A program made the position numbers and the translations under genes. The notes beneath the pieces were generated by a model that had not been told where the DNA came from, made no database searches, and saw nothing but the letters and a program-made list of their open reading frames with translations. From Clostridia bacterium (GTDB lineage Bacteria > Bacillota > Clostridia > Oscillospirales > Acutalibacteraceae), in contig JAGBCU010000068.1 in NCBI GenBank assembly GCA_017937865.1, positions 1-60,728 on the forward strand: DNA of 60,728 nucleotides, given 5' to 3'. Below, piece after piece: positions 50,314 through 59,175 of the stretch. The number at the start of each line of letters is the position of its first letter. The stretch's first letter is position 1.

Positions 50314-52263
50314 TTAATAATCCGTCTCCAAGCTCTTTTTAGATACTCTCTTTCCAAACTGACTGTAATACATATCCGCATAAAGTCCGTCTTTTTTGAG
50401 AAGCTCGTCGTGAGTTCCTCTTTCTTTAACTGCACCGTTATCTATAAAGAGGATTTCATCTGCTTTTTTAATCGTTGAAAGTCGGTGTGCAATTACGAAA
50501 TTCGTTCTGCCCTTCATAATTTCATTCATCGCTTCCTGAACGAGAAGCTCGGTTCTTGTATCAACAGAGCTTGTTGCCTCGTCAAGAATAAGAATTTTCG
50601 GGTCCTTTAAGAGAGCTCTTGCTATAGTTAAAAGCTGTCTTTGACCTTGTGAAAGGTTTGAGCCGTTTTCGTCAAGAATTGTATCGTAACCGTCGGAAAG
50701 AGCTTCAATAAAGCTATCTGCCCTTGCGGCTTTTGCCGCCTCGATTACTTCATCATCGGTAGCATCTAACCTACCGTAACGAATGTTATCCTTGACAGTG
50801 CCGTTGAAAAGCCAGGTATCCTGCAATACCATTCCGTAAAGTGAGCGAAGCTTGTCACGCTCAATATCACGAATGTCAACACCGTCTATTGTTATTTTAC
50901 CGTCGGTAACGTCGTAAAATCTCATAAGAAGATTAACGAAGGTTGTTTTACCGGCACCCGTAGGACCTACAAGGGCTACAAGACCGCCGTGCTTAACGGT
51001 AATATCAAGATTTTTCATAAGAGGCTTTTCGGGTGTATATGAAAAAGATACGTTTTCGAATTTAAGCTCTTTTTCGAATACTATTTCGTCGCCTGTTTTA
51101 TCCTCGGCCTCTACGGGCTCATCAAGAAGCATAAATACTCTTTCGGAAGAAGCCATACAAGATTGAATGTTATTAACAATTTGTGCTAATTGAGAAATAG
51201 GTGAAGTAAAAAGCTTTGAATAAGTAATAAAGGTAAGAATACCGCCTATTGTAAAGCCTGCCCCCATATCGTAAATAACCTTGCCGCCTATTGAGAATAC
51301 ACCGTTATTTACTATAAGGTAACCGCCAATAACGGCAATAAGAATATAGCCTATATTATCAATAAGATTTATAAAGGGTGAAATTGCACCCGAAACGTAT
51401 TGAGCCTTACAGCTTACTCTTGTAAGCTCATCGTTAATATCGTTAAATTCGTCAATTGCTAACTGCTCCTGACCGAAAAGACGAACGATTTTATGACCCG
51501 TATACATTTCCTCAACGTGACCGTTAAGCTCACCCGTTCTGTCCCACTGGGCTTTGAAAAGCTTTTTGGAAACCTTCATTATGCTTAAGGCAATTGCTGC
51601 CGCAGGGGGAACAATCGCAACAATAACGAGAGTTAAAAACCAGTTTGTTTTTAACATCATCACAAATACGCCTACGATAGTTATAATTGATGTGAGAATT
51701 GATACGAAGTTATGCTGAAGGGTATTGCTTATATTGTCAACGTCGTTGACCATTCTTGAAAGAATGTCACCCTTTGCATTTGAATCGAAGTATTTTAAAG
51801 GCAATTTTGAAAGCTTGTCATTTATATTTTCACGAAGCTTTCTTACGATTTTTGCTGTTATACCCGCCATTGTGTATTGCTGAATGAAGGAGAAAACCGC
51901 CATACCGCCGTAAATGGCAAGAAGAATTAACAGAGTAGGAACAAGACTTTCGGGTGAAATAACTCCGCCGTTAATTTTTATCCCTACCTGCTCATTAAGA
52001 ACGTCAAGAGCCGTACCTATGTAAGTGGGCCCAACAACGTTACAAACCGTACTTACAATACAAGTAATTATAACAAGCACGAAGGAAAGCTTGTGAGCCT
52101 TAAGATAACCTAAAAGTCTTTTTGCAGTTACAAAAAAGCTTGTTGCCTTTTCTTCGCCTTTTTCGGTTTTTCTGTAAGAAGAATATCTTATTTTTCTTGT
52201 CTGACGTCTTCTCTCAAGAATTGCTTGTCTTTTAGGGTCTAAATTTCTTTTATTATTTGTCAT
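50314..52263 (-). CDS. ABC exporter half, catalytically complete
   Basis: 649 residues: N-terminal Lys/Arg-rich tail, six-helix membrane domain (about 50-340), and nucleotide-binding domain with Walker A GPTGAGKTT, signature NLSQGQRQL, Walker B ILILDEATSSVD (catalytic Glu present) and switch VIAHRLST. It starts inside the preceding half-transporter gene (ATGA, 4 bp overlap). The pair forms a heterodimeric type IV exporter like BmrC/D or LmrC/D. Substrate unknown; multidrug or lipid export is common. Confidence 0.95.
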   Translation of the reverse strand: MTNNKRNLDPKRQAILERRRQTRKIRYSSYRKTEKGEEKATSFFVTAKRLLGYLKAHKLSFVLVIITCIVSTVCNVVGPTYIGTALDVLNEQVGIKINGGVISPESLVPTLLILLAIYGGMAVFSFIQQYTMAGITAKIVRKLRENINDKLSKLPLKYFDSNAKGDILSRMVNDVDNISNTLQHNFVSILTSIITIVGVFVMMLKTNWFLTLVIVAIVPPAAAIALSIMKVSKKLFKAQWDRTGELNGHVEEMYTGHKIVRLFGQEQLAIDEFNDINDELTRVSCKAQYVSGAISPFINLIDNIGYILIAVIGGYLIVNNGVFSIGGKVIYDMGAGFTIGGILTFITYSKLFTSPISQLAQIVNNIQSCMASSERVFMLLDEPVEAEDKTGDEIVFEKELKFENVSFSYTPEKPLMKNLDITVKHGGLVALVGPTGAGKTTFVNLLMRFYDVTDGKITIDGVDIRDIERDKLRSLYGMVLQDTWLFNGTVKDNIRYGRLDATDDEVIEAAKAARADSFIEALSDGYDTILDENGSNLSQGQRQLLTIARALLKDPKILILDEATSSVDTRTELLVQEAMNEIMKGRTNFVIAHRLSTIKKADEILFIDNGAVKERGTHDELLKKDGLYADMYYSQFGKRVSKKSLETDY

Positions 52264-54014
52264 TGCTCCACCTCCTCTGTGCTTAACTGAGATGTAACAA
52301 TATCTTTATACACTTCACAAGCTTCAAGAAGCTGTTTATGAGTACCTACTCCAACTACCTGACCCTTGTCGAGAACTATAATTTTATCAGCATCAATAAT
52401 TGTGCCTACTCTTTGGGCAACTATTAAAATCGATGCATTCTTCAGCTTGCTTCTTAAAGCACTGCGTAATCTTGCATCCGTAGCAAAATCCAATGCTGAA
52501 AAGCTATCGTCAAATATGTAAAACTCTGCTTTTTTAACTATTGCTCTTGCAATGCAAAGTCTTTGCTTCTGACCGCCCGAAAGATTTGTTCCGTTCTGAG
52601 AAACCAAGCTTTCAAGACCGTCGGGAAGCTTTTCAACGAAATCCCTTGCCTGAGCAGTTTCAAGAGCTGACCATAATTCCTCGTCGGTTGCATCCTCCTT
52701 ACCGTAACGAAGGTTATCGGCAATAGTACCGCTGAAGAGGAATGCCTGCTGAGGAATATAACCGATTTTGCCGTAAATCGTCGCAAAATCCATTTGACGC
52801 ACGTCACAGCCGTCAACTAAAACTGCACCCGAGGTAACGTCATAAAAACGGGGTATAAGGTTAAGAATAGTAGATTTACCCGAGCCCGTACCGCCTATAA
52901 TAGCAGTTGTTTCGCCTTTTTTTGCAATAAAGCTTACGTCCTTTAAAGTTCCTGTTTCCTCACCATCGGGTGATTTATAGCTGAAGGAAACGTTTTTAAA
53001 CTCTATACAACCGTCGTATTCGGTTTCACTGTCTTTTTCTGAAACCTCCATTTCGGGCTTCATTTCAAGGACCTCGTTTATACGCTTTGCAGAGATGTTG
53101 GCTCTGGGAATCATTATAAACATTGCCGCCGCAGTTGAAAGAGCGACGATTATAAACACAAGATAAATGATAAAGGCTTGTAAATCGCCTAAGGTATTCT
53201 GGATTTCAACGGGGTCTGTAAGGCGGTTAATTTGAGTGTAGCCCACGGCAACGAGAATAATTATAAGAAGGAAAACGAGAAGAGTAACGATAGGAATAAG
53301 CCCTGCAAAAATATGCTGAACCTTAACTATCATTGAGGTAAGGTCATCGTTTGCAGCTTTAAATCTTTTATCCTCATGCTGAGTTCTGTTGAAAGCTCTT
53401 ATAACTCTTATACCGCCGATTTTTTCGCGGATAATAAGGTTAAGCTTGTCTACTCGCTTTTGAATTTTATCAAAAAACGGAATAACCTTTTTGGCAACTA
53501 TAAACGCTATCAAAGCAATAACGGGTGCAACAATAAGAAGCACAAGAGAAAGACCGGGGTCCATAATAATTGCCATTACAGTACCGCCGATAAGCATTAT
53601 GGGAACAGAAATTATCGTTCTTAAGGACATAAGAACGAGGTCTTGCACCTGACGGATATCGTTTGTAGTTCTTGTTATAAGTGACGGAATACCGATTTTA
53701 TCAATATCACCCTGAGAGAAATTCTCAACCTTATTGAAAATATCGGCTCGAAGCTCGCCGGCAAAGCCCGTCGAAACCTTACTTGAGCAATAGCTGTTAA
53801 GAATGGAAATAAACATTGCAGCAACGCAACATACAAGCATAACTATACCGTCATGCTTGATTGACTGTAAATCCCCTTTGTTGATACCCTCGTTGATAAT
53901 CTGCGACATAAGTAGCGGAAACGCAAGCGTCATAACGTTATTTACCGCCGCAAGAAAGAGAGTAAACAAAGCAAATTTTCTATGAGGTTTCAGATATCGC
54001 AAAAGCTTTATCAT
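52260..54014 (-). CDS. ABC exporter half, with degenerate ATPase site
   Basis: 584 residues: six-helix membrane domain and nucleotide-binding domain. Walker A is GGTGSGKST and the signature NLSGGQKQR. Walker B reads FYIFDDSFSALD, so Asp replaces the catalytic Glu, and the switch position is VAQRVGT, with Gln instead of His. This is the known non-canonical half of heterodimeric exporters; its partner has the intact residues. Start after CGGAGAGTG, promoter TTGCGA-17-TATATT, and a 15-bp palindrome between promoter and start. Confidence 0.95.
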   Translation of the reverse strand: MIKLLRYLKPHRKFALFTLFLAAVNNVMTLAFPLLMSQIINEGINKGDLQSIKHDGIVMLVCCVAAMFISILNSYCSSKVSTGFAGELRADIFNKVENFSQGDIDKIGIPSLITRTTNDIRQVQDLVLMSLRTIISVPIMLIGGTVMAIIMDPGLSLVLLIVAPVIALIAFIVAKKVIPFFDKIQKRVDKLNLIIREKIGGIRVIRAFNRTQHEDKRFKAANDDLTSMIVKVQHIFAGLIPIVTLLVFLLIIILVAVGYTQINRLTDPVEIQNTLGDLQAFIIYLVFIIVALSTAAAMFIMIPRANISAKRINEVLEMKPEMEVSEKDSETEYDGCIEFKNVSFSYKSPDGEETGTLKDVSFIAKKGETTAIIGGTGSGKSTILNLIPRFYDVTSGAVLVDGCDVRQMDFATIYGKIGYIPQQAFLFSGTIADNLRYGKEDATDEELWSALETAQARDFVEKLPDGLESLVSQNGTNLSGGQKQRLCIARAIVKKAEFYIFDDSFSALDFATDARLRSALRSKLKNASILIVAQRVGTIIDADKIIVLDKGQVVGVGTHKQLLEACEVYKDIVTSQLSTEEVEQ

Positions 54015-54051
54015 AATACACTCTCCGTTTGCAATGCACTTTCTGAATTGG

Positions 54052-54066
54052 TGTGCTTAAAGCACA
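54052..54066. promoter_or_regulatory. Operator-like palindrome upstream of the ABC exporter
   Basis: TGTGCTT-A-AAGCACA, a perfect palindrome about 15-25 bp after the predicted start point of the exporter transcript. No regulator gene is adjacent. Confidence 0.55.
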
Positions 54067-54081
54067 AAATTACACATAATA

Positions 54082-54110
54082 AATATATCAAAAACACAAC
54101 CTTTTCGCAA
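54082..54110 (-). promoter_or_regulatory. Promoter of the ABC exporter
   Basis: Minus-strand TTGCGA, 17 bp, TATATT. Confidence 0.65.
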
Positions 54111-54181
54111 TACCTTTTTCCTTATTTATGTAATTATTTACTTACTTTTAATAATTGGAATTTTATCCTACTATCTTTGTC

Positions 54182-54210
54182 TTGACATAAAAAATAATAT
54201 ATTGTAAAAT
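54182..54210 (+). promoter_or_regulatory. Promoter of the LysRS gene
   Basis: TTGACA, 17 bp, TAAAAT, about 47 bp before the start codon. Confidence 0.8.
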
Positions 54211-54256
54211 ACTAAACTGTTATATTATGTAATTTCAAGGAAATGAGTGTGATGTT

Positions 54257-56296
54257 ATGCATTGGTCCGAAATGATAGCAGACCGTATTATCAGACGTAA
54301 TCCCGATAAGGAAGAGTATGTTTGTGCCGCAGGTATCAGCCCCTCAGGCTCAATTCATATCGGTAACTTCCGTGATATCGCAACAAGCTACTTTGTTGTA
54401 AGAGCTCTTATTAAAAAAGGTAAAAAGGCAAAGCTCCTTTTCTCTTGGGACGAGTTTGACCGTATGAGAAAGGTTCCTGTTAACGTTGCGGCTATCGACA
54501 GCGATATGGAAAAATATATCGGTTGCCCCTACGTTGACGTTAAAAACCCCTTTGATACAGAAGAAAAAACTTATGCTGAATATTTTGAGCATGAATTTGA
54601 ACGTTCAATCGTAAAATTCGGCATTGATATGGACTATCGCCATCAGGCTGAAATGTACAGAAGCGGTAAATATACAGAGCATATCCTTCACTCACTTAAA
54701 AAACGCGGTGAAATCTTTGATATTCTCGCTTCACACCGTACTCAGCCCGTTCAGGAAGGTGAAAGAGAAGCATATTACCCCGTTAGTATCTACTGCTCAG
54801 AATGTGGTAAGGATACAACTAAAATCCTTTCTTTAAGTGACGATTGCACTCAGGCTGAATACACCTGCCAATGCGGTCACACAGGCTCCTTTGATTTCAC
54901 AAAGGATTTCAACTGCAAGCTCGCCTGGAAGATTGACTGGCCTATGAGATGGATGTACGAGGGTGTTGACTTTGAGCCCGGCGGAAAAGACCATGCAAGC
55001 CCCCATGGCAGCTACGATACAAGTAAGGATATCGCAAAGAAAATCTTCGGCTATGAGCCTCCCCTTTTCCAAGGCTACGAATTTATCGGTATCAAGGGTA
55101 CAACAGGTAAAATGTCAGGCTCATCAGGTCTTAACCTTACTCCTGACACTCTTCTTAAAATCTACGAGCCCGAGGTTATTCTTTGGCTTTACTCAAAAAC
55201 AGAGCCTCTTAAGGCATTTGACTTCTGCTTTGACGACGGTATTTTAAGACAGTACTTTGAGTTTGACAAAATGTATACCGCTATTAAAGACGGTACTGCA
55301 ACAGATGCTCAAAAGGATATTATGTACAACACAACAGTTGGCGACAGAGTTCTTAACACAGTTCCTATGAGCCTTCTTGTTCAGTTGGGCAGCGTTGTTG
55401 ACTTTAACGTTCCTATGCTTGAAACTGTTTTTGAGAAAATCGGTACTCCTTACAAGCACGAAGAGTTTGCAGAACGTCTTGACAGAGCAAAATATTGGCT
55501 TGAAAACTGTGCACCCGACCAGGTTAACCGTTTACGTGACGGCAGAAACTGGGAGGTTTACGAAACTCTTAACGAAACTCAGAAGGCAGAAATCAAAGCT
55601 CTTTTCGAGTACATTTCTGCAGGCGATTACGACCTTGATGCTCTTAACAAAAAGCTTTACGCTATCCCGAAGGAAATCAACGGCGAGAATTTAGACGAAA
55701 AAGAGCTTAAAACAATTCAGGGTGCTTTCTTTAAGAACGTTTACAAGCTTCTTATTGATAAAGAAAAAGGCCCCCGTCTTTACCTCTTCCTTTTCGCTAT
55801 TGACCCCAAGAGATACGTTGGTCTTCTTGATTTCTCATATCCTAAAACAGAGGAAGAAACAAAGGCTGAGGAAATGAAAAAGGCTGAAGCAGAGGCTGCA
55901 ATAGCTTCTGAAAACGCTGATAAGCACGTTTACGGCGAAGCTGATGCTTTCGTTCCTTTAAAGGAAAATCAGGTTTCTATTGAAGATTTTGAAAAGCTTG
56001 ATTTAAGAGTTTGTCAGATTCTTAAGGCTCAGGAAATCAGAAAATCTCACAGCTGTCTTAAGCTTACACTTGATGACGGTAGCGGTGAAAACAGAGTTAT
56101 CGTTTCTTCAATCAAGAGCGAATACACCTGTGAACAGCTTGTAGGTAAAAAGATTATCGTTATTGCAAACCTTGAGCCTGCTCGTTTTGCAGGTGTTCAG
56201 AGCAACGGTATGCTTCTTGCGGCAACAAACGGTGCTTGCGGTTGTCAGGTAGTATTTGTTCCCGATTGCGTACCTGCAGGTACACAGATTAAATAA
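54257..56296 (+). CDS. lysS: Class I lysyl-tRNA synthetase with C-terminal Trbp111-type domain
   Basis: 679 residues. Archaeal-type (class I) LysRS: HIGH-type ISPSGSIHIGN, a four-Cys zinc site (CSEC, CQCGH), the lysine-pocket WKIDWPMRW, GKDHASPHGSYD and a KMSGSSG signature. A charged linker rich in Lys, Glu and Ala (about 545-580) leads to an OB-fold tRNA-binding domain (about 580-679) with KLDLRVCQILKA, RVIVSSI, LVGKKIIVIANLEPA and SNGMLLAA, like MetRS C-termini and Trbp111. The domain order is unusual. No class II LysRS lies in the window. Confidence 0.95.
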   Translation: MHWSEMIADRIIRRNPDKEEYVCAAGISPSGSIHIGNFRDIATSYFVVRALIKKGKKAKLLFSWDEFDRMRKVPVNVAAIDSDMEKYIGCPYVDVKNPFDTEEKTYAEYFEHEFERSIVKFGIDMDYRHQAEMYRSGKYTEHILHSLKKRGEIFDILASHRTQPVQEGEREAYYPVSIYCSECGKDTTKILSLSDDCTQAEYTCQCGHTGSFDFTKDFNCKLAWKIDWPMRWMYEGVDFEPGGKDHASPHGSYDTSKDIAKKIFGYEPPLFQGYEFIGIKGTTGKMSGSSGLNLTPDTLLKIYEPEVILWLYSKTEPLKAFDFCFDDGILRQYFEFDKMYTAIKDGTATDAQKDIMYNTTVGDRVLNTVPMSLLVQLGSVVDFNVPMLETVFEKIGTPYKHEEFAERLDRAKYWLENCAPDQVNRLRDGRNWEVYETLNETQKAEIKALFEYISAGDYDLDALNKKLYAIPKEINGENLDEKELKTIQGAFFKNVYKLLIDKEKGPRLYLFLFAIDPKRYVGLLDFSYPKTEEETKAEEMKKAEAEAAIASENADKHVYGEADAFVPLKENQVSIEDFEKLDLRVCQILKAQEIRKSHSCLKLTLDDGSGENRVIVSSIKSEYTCEQLVGKKIIVIANLEPARFAGVQSNGMLLAATNGACGCQVVFVPDCVPAGTQIK

Positions 56297-56297
56297 T

Positions 56298-56810
56298 ATG
56301 ACAAGCTTTATTCCCGTTACAAAAGAAAGCTTTGACAAGGTTTATGACAAAATGAAAGCGGCGTTTCCTCTTGAGGAACGCCGCAACAGGTTTGATGAAA
56401 AAAATTGCCTTAACGATAATAAATTCAAGCTCTTTGAAATCTTTGACGGTGAAAAAGAGGTTGGTTTTATTGCCCTTTGGGTTTTCTCGGAATTTATTTT
56501 TATTGAGCATTTAGCTATAGACTCCGACAAACGAAACGGCGGTTACGGCTCAAAAGCATTAAAGCTTGTTAAAGAGAAATATAACAGAACTATAATTTTA
56601 GAGGCAGAAGCCCCCGAAACAGAGCAACAAATAAAAAGAATCAGATTTTACGACCGTCACGGCTTTAAGGTTAATGATTTTCCGTATATGCAACCGTCTT
56701 ACCACGGTGGCGAGGGTGTGCCTTTAAAAATATTAAGCTTCCCAAGGCTTATTTCACAAGAAGAATTCGATAACTTTATAACCCTTACAAGAAAATACGT
56801 TTACAAATAA
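56298..56810 (+). CDS. GNAT family N-acetyltransferase
   Basis: 170 residues, starting 1 bp after the LysRS stop (TAATATG), so translation is coupled. Acetyl-CoA-binding region: IEHLAIDSDKRNGGYGSKAL; then ILEAEAPETEQQIKRIRFY and a hydrophobic C-terminus. Substrate unknown. The pairing with LysRS may be mere co-expression, but a lysine-related acceptor is conceivable. Confidence 0.9.
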   Translation: MTSFIPVTKESFDKVYDKMKAAFPLEERRNRFDEKNCLNDNKFKLFEIFDGEKEVGFIALWVFSEFIFIEHLAIDSDKRNGGYGSKALKLVKEKYNRTIILEAEAPETEQQIKRIRFYDRHGFKVNDFPYMQPSYHGGEGVPLKILSFPRLISQEEFDNFITLTRKYVYK

Positions 56811-56814
56811 AAAG

Positions 56815-56855
56815 CTGCGATTATTTCAATAATTGGAATAATCGCAGTTTTAATT
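56815..56855 (+). terminator. Terminator between GNAT and helD
   Basis: CTGCGATTATT...AATAATCGCAG stem and then TTTTAATT; lies between convergent genes. Confidence 0.85.
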
Positions 56856-56857
56856 AT

Positions 56858-58969
56858 TTAATTTTCTTCCGTCTTAAACAACGTAAGCTTATGAAGCGCT
56901 CTCGTTGACGCCATATAAAGATATTTTTTATTTTCTTCTCCGCTGAAGCTACCGTTATCATAAACTATAACGTTGTCGAATTCAAGACCCTTTGTTAACG
57001 CAACGGGCATAACTATCGGATTATGGGAAAGCTGGCAGGATTTATTATCGCAAATTCTGAGTCCTTCAATATCCTTTTTCAAACCGTTATAAACTGCAAT
57101 TGCATCCTTTAAGGTACGGGTTATTATGCAGGTTGAGGGGCTATCTGAAGCATAATTTTCCGTAATCTCTTTAAGAGCAGATAAATCGCCGTTTTTATGT
57201 TCTACGCTATCCCCATCTCTTTCAAAAATTTCATATCTACTTTCTTCGGAAAGAAGGGAAAGAGCAAATGAATTTATCTGCTTTGTTGAACGGTAGCTCT
57301 TATTAAGCTTCAAAAGCTTTGCATTGTAAAGAGAAGCCATTTCCTCGCTATTCGTTGTGTTAAGCTCGGGGATAATAGCCTGATTTGTATCTGCTAAAAG
57401 AGTTACCCTTGCTCTCGGGAACATTTTAAGAATAATAGCGTGCTGCATATACGACAAGTCCTGCGCCTCATCAATAAGAATATGCTTAACGCCGTTAAGG
57501 ACTGCAGACGTACCTAACACCGTTTTCACGAAAACAACGCCTAGGCTATCCTCAAATTCAAGAAAGCCTTTATCAAGTGCTTTTTTAGTTTCTAAAAGCT
57601 CGGGACAATTATTTTCCTTTGCGTAAGCGCTTACTAAATCCCAATAAACTGCAACGGGGTCAACAAGTGTAGCATTTTTTATCATTTGAGTAGCATTTTG
57701 CTTTAAATCTCGTCTTTCGGCTTTGAAAAGCTTTGCTGTATCCTCGTCAATTTCAGAATCTGCATCAATTTCAAGATAAATTTCTTTTCTGTTGTTTATA
57801 AAATACTCATCAATGACACCGTTAACGTAATTTGCAAGACGCTCTCCTCTTGATTTCTGACTGTTTTCCGTATCGGAAAGAAATCTTTCTAAAAGAGCTT
57901 CTTTAGACATTACGGTTTTACCGAAAAGAGTTATATCCTGAAAAGCAGGCTCTATAAAATCTGCATTTTCAGTAAGATAATCTGCAAACTCCTTACTTAA
58001 CTTGATTTTTGCACTTTTAGCTCTCGATTTATCACCGTTAATTATGCTTTCAGCAAGAGAATAGTAATCTCCCGTTGTAGCGGTAGGAAGCTCGGCTGCA
58101 AAAATAGTATAAAAGGACGCGTAATTTATAGGCATTTCACCAAGCTCAGGGATAATATCCGCAACGTAGCTTGAAAAAATATCGTTATTTGAAAACATAA
58201 GTATTTCCGCAGATGTTAACTCTGTACGATTGCGGTAAAGAAGGAAGGCAAGACGGTGAAAGCCAACCGAGGTTTTACCGCTACCGGCAGGACCGCAAAC
58301 TAAAAGATTTTCGTTTTCACTGTAACGGATAACCTTGTTTTGCTCACGTTGAATACTGTTTACTATAACCTTAAGATGCTCTGAAGAGGATGAAGACAGC
58401 ACGTCTCTTAAAATATCGTCATCTATTTTTAAGTCGCTGTCTACGTAATAATAAAGCGTGCCGTCCTTGAATTTAAACTGCCTTTTTAAAAGAAGCTTAC
58501 CGTTCATTCTGCCTCGGGGTGCTTCAAAGAAGGCGTTACCGTCATCAAAATCCTCATAGAAAAGCGAGGCTATAGGTGCTCGCCAGTCACAAACAAGCAT
58601 TTCAAAGGTATCATGCTTCTGAAGGGTGCGAAGACCGATATAAACGGTCTTTTCTTTTAATGCACCGTCGGCTTTGAAATCTACCCTCGCAAAATAGGGT
58701 GCGTTTTTTAATTTTCTGTAAAAATATATATCGTTAGCGGCTTCGGCTGAATACTGCATTTTTTGTTCCATTTCGTAATGAATCTGTGTAAGCTCCATTC
58801 CCGAATACATACCGCCGTTAGGATTATCTCTGTTAAAATCCTCGCCCTGCTCTTTGACGTCAGCTTTATATTCTTCAATAAGCTCACCAAGACGAACAAT
58901 TTCACTATCAAGAAAGCTTTTTACTTCCTCTGCTTTAAGGTGTTCAATTTTCATATCCTCTGAAAACAT
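56858..58969 (-). CDS. helD: HelD-like superfamily I helicase
   Basis: 703 residues. N-terminal coiled-coil arm (1-90), then CDWRAPIASLFYEDF, Walker A GPAGSGKTSVGFHR, motif II-like LIDEAQDLS, KSYRSTKQINSF and the C-terminal VALTKGLEFDNVIVYD. This is the UvrD/Rep-like HelD, which binds RNA polymerase and removes stalled enzyme from nucleic acid in Bacillota. 703 residues is slightly shorter than B. subtilis HelD. Start after CGGAGG. Minus-strand promoter TTGCAT-17-TACAAT upstream. Confidence 0.93.
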   Translation of the reverse strand: MFSEDMKIEHLKAEEVKSFLDSEIVRLGELIEEYKADVKEQGEDFNRDNPNGGMYSGMELTQIHYEMEQKMQYSAEAANDIYFYRKLKNAPYFARVDFKADGALKEKTVYIGLRTLQKHDTFEMLVCDWRAPIASLFYEDFDDGNAFFEAPRGRMNGKLLLKRQFKFKDGTLYYYVDSDLKIDDDILRDVLSSSSSEHLKVIVNSIQREQNKVIRYSENENLLVCGPAGSGKTSVGFHRLAFLLYRNRTELTSAEILMFSNNDIFSSYVADIIPELGEMPINYASFYTIFAAELPTATTGDYYSLAESIINGDKSRAKSAKIKLSKEFADYLTENADFIEPAFQDITLFGKTVMSKEALLERFLSDTENSQKSRGERLANYVNGVIDEYFINNRKEIYLEIDADSEIDEDTAKLFKAERRDLKQNATQMIKNATLVDPVAVYWDLVSAYAKENNCPELLETKKALDKGFLEFEDSLGVVFVKTVLGTSAVLNGVKHILIDEAQDLSYMQHAIILKMFPRARVTLLADTNQAIIPELNTTNSEEMASLYNAKLLKLNKSYRSTKQINSFALSLLSEESRYEIFERDGDSVEHKNGDLSALKEITENYASDSPSTCIITRTLKDAIAVYNGLKKDIEGLRICDNKSCQLSHNPIVMPVALTKGLEFDNVIVYDNGSFSGEENKKYLYMASTRALHKLTLFKTEEN

Positions 58970-59015
58970 ATAAAACCTCCGAAAAATTTTAAAAATACCT
59001 AAGGCAATAAAAGTG

Positions 59016-59044
59016 ATTGTACTACAAACTTAATTTATATGCAA
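59016..59044 (-). promoter_or_regulatory. Promoter of helD
   Basis: Minus-strand TTGCAT, 17 bp, TACAAT. Confidence 0.75.
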
Positions 59045-59047
59045 GTC

Positions 59048-59113
59048 TTGTAAAATTAAACGTAATATGATATAATTGGTTACAGAGAAAGGCAGTTGTC
59101 TTTCTCTTTTTTG
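59048..59113 (+). promoter_or_regulatory. Promoter followed directly by a terminator-like hairpin
   Basis: TTGTAA (59048-59053), 17 bp, TATAAT (59071-59076), then AGAGAAAG-N8-CTTTCTCT and TTTTTT (59084-59113). The hairpin begins about where transcription would start. It may be an attenuated leader or a very short RNA. Confidence 0.5.
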
Positions 59114-59126
59114 TTTGACTTTTTTA

Positions 59127-59154
59127 TTGCTATGAAGTTTTTTCGTGGTATAAT
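59127..59154 (+). promoter_or_regulatory. Promoter of acyltransferase-like gene
   Basis: TTGCTA, 16 bp, TATAAT with TGG before the -10; 22 bp upstream of the start codon. The -35 is weak. Confidence 0.55.
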
Positions 59155-59175
59155 GATTGATACGAGGTGATTAGC

